Shown: positions 59,731 through 64,000 of the stretch, piece by piece | Position numbering within the stretch: position 1 is the first letter of the stretch | Layout: every line of letters begins with the position of its first letter | Origin: Bin87 sp963666865 | GTDB taxonomy: Bacteria > Chloroflexota > Dehalococcoidia > Lucifugimonadales > UBA3495 | NCBI GenBank assembly: GCA_963666865.1 | Contig: OY763072.1 | Location: 744,001-808,000 of the forward strand | Direction of reading: 5' to 3' | DNA: 64,000 bases | Program-made: the position numbers and the translations under genes | Notes under the pieces: model-generated | What the model saw: the letters and a program-made list of their open reading frames with translations, nothing else | Told to the model about the DNA's origin: nothing | The model's database searches: none

Positions 59731-60770
59731 GACTGGTGGTGTCCAACGTTACCGCTACTATCACGGCGCCTGTGGCACACGTTCCGACGAGTCAGGCTCG
59801 GCGTCAGCACGTGCTCGACCTGGACGACTTCACCGCTGACGAGATAACCGCCGTCCTGGACGACGCGGCGGCGATGCGCGAGGTCCTGGGCCGTGATGTA
59901 AAAAAGGTGCCCACCCTGCGGGGCCGAGTCATCGTCACCCTGTTCTATGAGGCCAGCACTAGAACCCGCATTTCCTTTGAAGAAGCCGGCAAAATTCTCA
60001 GCGCCGACGTGATCAACATGACTGCTACGGCCAGCAGCGTGGAAAAGGGAGAGTCGCTGCTGAATACCGGACTTACCTTGCAGGCCATGGGCGTGGATGC
60101 CATCGTGGTCCGTCACCCTCACTCCGGAGCGCCCAACTTCCTGGCCCGCAGCTTGGATAACGTCGCCATCATCAACGCCGGGGACGGCGCCCACGCGCAC
60201 CCCACCCAGGGCCTGCTGGATCTGTACACCGCCCGCGAACATCTGGGTGAGATCGCCGGCCGCAAGGTGGTCATCGTTGGGGACGTGCTACACAGCCGCG
60301 TGGCGCGGTCCGCCGTTTGGGGTTTCGCCCATCTGGGCGCCGAGGTCGTCCTGTCGGGGCCGCCCACACTGCTGCCCGACCCTTTCACCCCGGCGGGATG
60401 GGGCGCGGCCGGCAGCAACGGCCTTCACAACCCGCTGTCCAGTGTTAGCTTGCAACCCGACCTTGACGCCGCCATTGCGGGCGCTGACCTGGTGATGGCG
60501 TTGCGACTGCAAACTGAACGGCAGGAGCGTGGCTTCTTCCCCAGCATCCGCGAATACATCCGCCGCTGGCAGGTGAACGACCAGCGGATGGCCCGAGCCA
60601 ACCCCAACGCCCTCCTCATGCACCCGGGGCCAATGAACGAAGGGATTGAAGTGAGTACCGCGTTGGCCCACGGGGAACGCTCCCTGATTGAAGAACAGGT
60701 TACCAACGGCGTGGCCATTCGCATGGCCCTGCTCTACCAACTGGTCGGATACGGCCCGGAAGCGAGCTAA
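59727..60770 (+). CDS. pyrB: Aspartate carbamoyltransferase catalytic subunit
   Basis: 347-aa enzyme forming carbamoyl-aspartate. Carbamoyl-phosphate loop FYEASTRTRISFE, HPTQGLLDLYT, GDVLHSRVARS and MHPGPMNEGIE are diagnostic. About 25-30 extra N-terminal residues precede the usual start of the fold. No pyrI is seen, so allostery through a regulatory chain is unlikely. ATG overlaps the pyrR stop by 3 bp. Confidence 0.97.
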
Positions 60771-60773
60771 CGG

Positions 60774-62192
60774 ATGGCAACTCCTGACCAAATACCACCG
60801 CTGCTCATCGCGGGCGGAAGGGTGATCGACCCCGCCAACGGGATGGATGCAGTCGCCGACGTCCTCGTCAGCGATGGCATCATCAAGGCCGTTGCGCCCG
60901 GCATCACCGCCGATTCCCTTGCCGCGGGAACCCGAGTCATTGACGCCGCCGGGCTGGTGGTGGCCCCCGGTTTCATCGACATACACACGCACCTGCGGGA
61001 ACCGGGTTTTGAGTACAAGGAAACCATCGCCACCGGCGCGCAGGCCGCGGCCCGCGGTGGCTTCACCACCATCTGCGCCATGCCCAACACCGACCCGGCC
61101 ATCGACAACGCCGCCGTGGTCGATTACGTGCGGAACCGCGCCGCCTCCGCCCCGGCCCGCGTCCAGGTCATCGGATGCGTGACCCGTGACCGCGCCGGCC
61201 GGGAACTGGCCGACATGGAAGAGTTGCTCTCGGCCGGGGTAGTGGCATTCAGCGACGACGGCGACCCGGTGCATGACGGCGCCCTGATGCGTCTGGCGCT
61301 GACCTACAGCTTGGATCTGGGCGTGCCCATCACCAACCATTGCCAGGACCATGCCCTTTGCTCCGGCGGCATGATGGCAGAAGGCTGGGTGAGCAGCCGG
61401 CTGGGACTGGGCGGGATTCCCGCAGTGGCGGAAGAGGCTATGGTGGCTCGTGACATCGGGCTGGCCGAACTGACCGGAGGGCGCCTCCACCTAGCGCACC
61501 TCAGCTCCGCGGGCAGTGTGGCGATGGTGCGGCAGGCCAAGGACCGGGGAATTGCCGTCACCGCCGAAGTGTGCCCCCACCACCTGCTGCTCACCGACGA
61601 GTGGGCCATGGGCGACCGGGGCGATGCCACCGGGTTCGCCGGACCGACCGCCTACGACACCAACACCAAAATGTACCCGCCGCTGCGGACACCGCATGAT
61701 GTAGCGGCCTGCGTCGCCGGCCTGGCCGACGGTACTATAGATTGCGTCGCCACCGACCACGCGCCCCACGAGAAGGCCAGCAAGGAATGTACCTACCACG
61801 ACGCTGCGTTCGGCATCAGCGTGCTGGAAACGGCCCTGGGCACCCTCATGGTCACGGTTCATCGCGGAGATGTCGGCCTGCCCACGATGATTGAGCGGCT
61901 GACCGCTGGCCCGGCCCGGGTGCTTGGCGACGCCTTTGCCCCCTACGCATCGCTGTCGCCGGGGACACCGGCGGACGTGGTCCTGTTTGACCCGGAGGCA
62001 CGCTGGACGGTTGACGTGAATGAGTTCGCGTCCCTGGGCCGCAACACCCCGCTGGACGGGGTGGAGTTGCCGGGCCGCGTGGCCGCCACGTTGCTGAGCG
62101 GTAGCATAGTTTTTGAGGAACCGGCTCTGTTCCGTATCTCAAACGTAGGGGCGAATAATTATTCGCCCCTACACTGTGATGGAGGTAATTAG
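60774..62192 (+). CDS. pyrC: Dihydroorotase, with palindrome-derived C-terminal tail
   Basis: 472-aa amidohydrolase of the type I dihydroorotase class. Zinc motif DIHTHLREPGFEYKETI, later TAEVCPHHLLLTDE and ATDHAPHEKASKEC. The normal fold ends at about SGSIVFEEPALF; the final roughly 17 residues (NVGANNYSPLHCDGG) are encoded by a GTAGGGGCG palindrome (62145-62172) inserted in the 3' end, which moved the stop onto the carA start. TAG overlaps the GTG of carA. Confidence 0.96.
   Translation: MATPDQIPPLLIAGGRVIDPANGMDAVADVLVSDGIIKAVAPGITADSLAAGTRVIDAAGLVVAPGFIDIHTHLREPGFEYKETIATGAQAAARGGFTTICAMPNTDPAIDNAAVVDYVRNRAASAPARVQVIGCVTRDRAGRELADMEELLSAGVVAFSDDGDPVHDGALMRLALTYSLDLGVPITNHCQDHALCSGGMMAEGWVSSRLGLGGIPAVAEEAMVARDIGLAELTGGRLHLAHLSSAGSVAMVRQAKDRGIAVTAEVCPHHLLLTDEWAMGDRGDATGFAGPTAYDTNTKMYPPLRTPHDVAACVAGLADGTIDCVATDHAPHEKASKECTYHDAAFGISVLETALGTLMVTVHRGDVGLPTMIERLTAGPARVLGDAFAPYASLSPGTPADVVLFDPEARWTVDVNEFASLGRNTPLDGVELPGRVAATLLSGSIVFEEPALFRISNVGANNYSPLHCDGGN
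62145..62172. repeat. GTAGGGGCG palindrome, copy 4, inside pyrC
   Basis: Perfect 28-nt palindrome, outer arms GTAGGGGCG/CGCCCCTAC and core AATAATTATT. In pyrC frame it reads VGANNYSPL. It is nearly identical to the intergenic copy at 8108, showing recent spread, and here it has been translated as the protein's tail. Confidence 0.9.
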
Positions 62193-63325
62193 TGGCGCGT
62201 CCGGTACACCTGGCTTTGGAAGACGGCTCCGTATTCACCGGCGAATCCTTCGGCGCGCAGCGTGATGGCTGGGGCGAGGTGGTGTTCAACACCACCATGA
62301 CCGGCTATCAGGAGGTGCTGACCGACCCTTCCTACGCCGGTCAAATGGTGGCGCTCACCTATCCGCTGGTGGGCAACTACGGCATCAACCGCTGGGACTT
62401 CGAATCCCGGCGTATTCAAGTATCGGCCCTGATCGTTCGCCAACACTGCGACCTGCCCAGTCATGCGTCCAGCAATATGACCCTCCACGCATTTCTGGAG
62501 GAATATAACATCCCCGGCATCAGCGGCATCGATACCCGAGCGCTTACCCGTCGTCTGCGCACCAGGGGCGTGATGACCGGTCTGATCACCGCCGATGACC
62601 CGGACCAGGCATTGCAGCGGCTGGCCGAGATACCGCGCTACGATAACCTGGACCTGGTGAGCACCGTCACCACGCCCGGCGCTTATGCCTGGGACGACGG
62701 CGAGCACGCCGGCTATCCTACCAACCCCCCGCCAGCTGGCGTGCGTCGCATCCTCGTGACTGACGCCGGCGTGAAATACAACATTCTCCGCCTGCTGCAA
62801 AGCCGGGGTTGCGAGGTAATCACCGTGCCGGCCTATACCCCCGCCGAGGATATGCTGGCAATGCAGCCCAACGGCATTCTGCTCTCCCCCGGTCCGGGCG
62901 ATCCGGAACTCTTGGGGAACATCATCGGCAACCTGCGCCAACTCATCGGGCGGATTCCCATCATGGGCATCTGCCTGGGACACCAGTTGGCCGCCCGCGC
63001 CTTAGGAGCCACAACTTACAAGCTCAAGTTCGGACACCGGGGCGGCAACCATCCCGTGAAGGATTTGCTCACCCAACAGGTCCACATCACCGCTCAGAAC
63101 CACGGCTACGCCGTATCTTCCGAAAATCTGCCCTCCGGTTTAGAGGTATCCCACATCAACCTGAACGACAATACGGTGGAGGGCCTGCGGCACCGGGACT
63201 GGCCGCTGTTCACCATTCAGTACCACTCCGAAGCCTCCCCCGGCCCGCAGGACAACGAGTATCTGTTTGATCGCTTCCTGGCGATGACCGACGACGCGAA
63301 CCCTGCGGAGGTCCCCTACCGATGA
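62192..63325 (+). CDS. carA: Carbamoyl-phosphate synthase small (glutaminase) subunit
   Basis: 377-aa glutaminase that supplies ammonia to CarB. N-terminal LEDGSVFTGESFG and VVFNTTMTGYQEVLTDPSY; class I GATase domain with the Cys nucleophile in MGICLGHQLA, SQNHGYAV-type TAQNHGYAV, and the His/Glu in QYHSEASPGPQD. GTG start with GGAGG six bases upstream. Overlaps pyrC by 1 bp and the next gene by 4 bp. Confidence 0.97.
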   Translation: MARPVHLALEDGSVFTGESFGAQRDGWGEVVFNTTMTGYQEVLTDPSYAGQMVALTYPLVGNYGINRWDFESRRIQVSALIVRQHCDLPSHASSNMTLHAFLEEYNIPGISGIDTRALTRRLRTRGVMTGLITADDPDQALQRLAEIPRYDNLDLVSTVTTPGAYAWDDGEHAGYPTNPPPAGVRRILVTDAGVKYNILRLLQSRGCEVITVPAYTPAEDMLAMQPNGILLSPGPGDPELLGNIIGNLRQLIGRIPIMGICLGHQLAARALGATTYKLKFGHRGGNHPVKDLLTQQVHITAQNHGYAVSSENLPSGLEVSHINLNDNTVEGLRHRDWPLFTIQYHSEASPGPQDNEYLFDRFLAMTDDANPAEVPYR

Positions 63326-63747
63326 CCGGATTCACTGCTTTTCTGCTGGAGCAGGGCATTGAGACCCAGCTCCCCATTGACCTCAACGACACCCTCGCCA
63401 TGCTGCAGGAAACCGTGCCCACGTTCTCCCACGACGGCCACGGCTACCTGCTGGCCGCGGTGAGCCGAGGACAACTCGGCTCCCGTTGGGAACTGGCCGT
63501 AAAGGTTACTGACCCGGCCACCGGCCAGCCGATCAGCGACCAGCCGGTGGGCTATGTCCACGCCGTCAACGCCGGCTTTGACGCTACCGACTTCGTCATC
63601 CCGCCGCGCACTCCCGATGGCGGCATCGACCTGGATCACTTCGATGCCCAGGGGGCGTACTTCGGCGCGTTTATCTTCCAGATGATGAACGCCCTCGTTG
63701 AACGGCAACTGATGGAGCTGCCGGGCACGATGCCCCGCTTTACCTGA
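63322..63747 (+). CDS. Hypothetical protein between carA and carB
   Basis: 141-aa soluble protein not recognised. Segments: an N-terminal DLNDTLAMLQETVPTF, then two strands YLLAAVSRGQ and WELAVKVTDPATG, and a helical C-terminus (QMMNALVERQLMEL). The 4-bp overlap with carA (ATGA) places it firmly in the pyr operon and suggests a role in pyrimidine or carbamoyl-phosphate metabolism, which is an inference from position only. Confidence 0.65.
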   Translation: MTGFTAFLLEQGIETQLPIDLNDTLAMLQETVPTFSHDGHGYLLAAVSRGQLGSRWELAVKVTDPATGQPISDQPVGYVHAVNAGFDATDFVIPPRTPDGGIDLDHFDAQGAYFGAFIFQMMNALVERQLMELPGTMPRFT

Positions 63748-63775
63748 CAGGAGTTACGCACTGAAATTACCTAAC

Positions 63776-63905
63776 CGTCATTCCGGCGAAAGAACGTCAC
63801 ACCGTACTTGATACGGGGCCGGAATCCAGAGGCCACAATGTGAAAGCATCGGGAACGTTGCTAACGATTTCGAGCACTGGATTCCCGCTTTCGCGGGAAT
63901 GACGA
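63776..63905. repeat. CGTCATTCC-type paired hairpin element, copy 7, with interrupted left arm
   Basis: The left hairpin is split: CGTCATTCCGGCGAAAG, then about 25 unrelated bases containing AACGTCACACCG, then GCCGGAATCCAG. The right end GGATTCCCG / CTTTCG / CGGGAATGACGAGG is intact. It separates the 141-aa gene from carB inside the operon, which otherwise has overlapping genes. Confidence 0.78.
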
Positions 63906-63925
63906 GGCATGATAAGGACACCCCA

Positions 63926-64000
63926 TTGAGCGACTCTCCACAGCAACAGCCCCGCAAAGTTCTGGTCATTGGCTCCGGTCCCATCGTCATCGGCCAGGCC
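63926..64000 (+). CDS. carB: Carbamoyl-phosphate synthase large subunit (3' cut by window)
   Basis: Only the first 25 residues are in the window: TTG start, then SDSPQQQPRKVLVIGSGPIV, which is the conserved CarB ATP-grasp N-terminus (KVLVIGSGPIxIGQA). AAGGA lies 7 bases before the TTG. It follows the carA/orf141 pair and the repeat element. The gene continues past base 64000. Confidence 0.9.
   Translation, partial: MSDSPQQQPRKVLVIGSGPIVIGQA

Overview
This is a GC-rich, gene-dense stretch of a bacterial chromosome. The gene content fits a Chloroflexota bacterium, probably of the Dehalococcoidia/SAR202 type: stand-alone SDR, amidase, TPP-enzyme, CMD and Zn-ribbon/OB genes, FAS-II genes of the two-subunit hot-dog type, a DegV/FakA pair, DUF2157 with GDYXXLXY, an ArsM methyltransferase, and many short palindromic intergenic repeats. 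The phylum assignment is an inference from gene content, because no rRNA or tRNA gene was seen.

Layout. 1-20.1 kb is mostly metabolic and housekeeping: a partial SDR, amidase, an ATP-NAD kinase-like protein with a TauE/SafE exporter, a deacetylase-type amidohydrolase, ybeY, pgpA, a minimal zincin, nfo, a zinc alcohol dehydrogenase, two MFS transporters, recG, and a DegV (FakB-like)/FakA pair. 20.1-25.8 kb is a tightly overlapping operon: a GHKL (Bergerat-fold) ATPase, two unknown proteins, a C5-cytosine methyltransferase and a Vsr-like endonuclease. I read it as a restriction/defence system and the most interesting part of the window. 25.8-34.3 kb returns to catabolism: double hot-dog dehydratase, YbaK, TPP enzyme, CMD, Zn-ribbon/OB protein, dodecin, NHL-repeat protein and leucyl aminopeptidase.

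34.3-39.2 kb is a second defence-type island: a PaREP1/HEPN-like protein, HicB, HicA (58 aa), McrB, McrC and a P-loop kinase. 39.3-43.1 kb carries yggT, proC, a second PaREP1-like gene bounded by a duplicated junction, pdxA and arsM. An intact ISAs1-family insertion sequence with 18-bp inverted repeats and a 10-bp target duplication occupies 43176-44408. 44.5-47.2 kb is a lipid operon (two hot-dog dehydratase subunits, plsX, fabG). A PEP mutase/isocitrate lyase-like gene follows, with an unusual C-terminal extension translationally coupled to an aspartyl protease gene. 51.2-56.5 kb is a gene graveyard (Abi_2 remnant, truncated hsdS, frameshifted Uma2 nuclease) around a secreted CAP-domain protein with about eleven 35-residue repeats.

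56.7-64 kb holds a VWA protein, a 43-aa membrane peptide, and the pyrimidine operon pyrR-pyrB-pyrC-carA-orf141-carB (carB cut by the window end). The operon is preceded by a promoter, a PyrR-binding loop and an intrinsic terminator, which together fit classical PyrR attenuation. Several families of dispersed repeats run through the window: about 100-bp elements with CGTCATTCC-type hairpins at both ends (seven loci), perfect GTAGGGGCG palindromes (four copies, one inside the 3' end of pyrC), and in-gene 12-bp repeats encoding coiled-coil tails in two paralogous membrane proteins.
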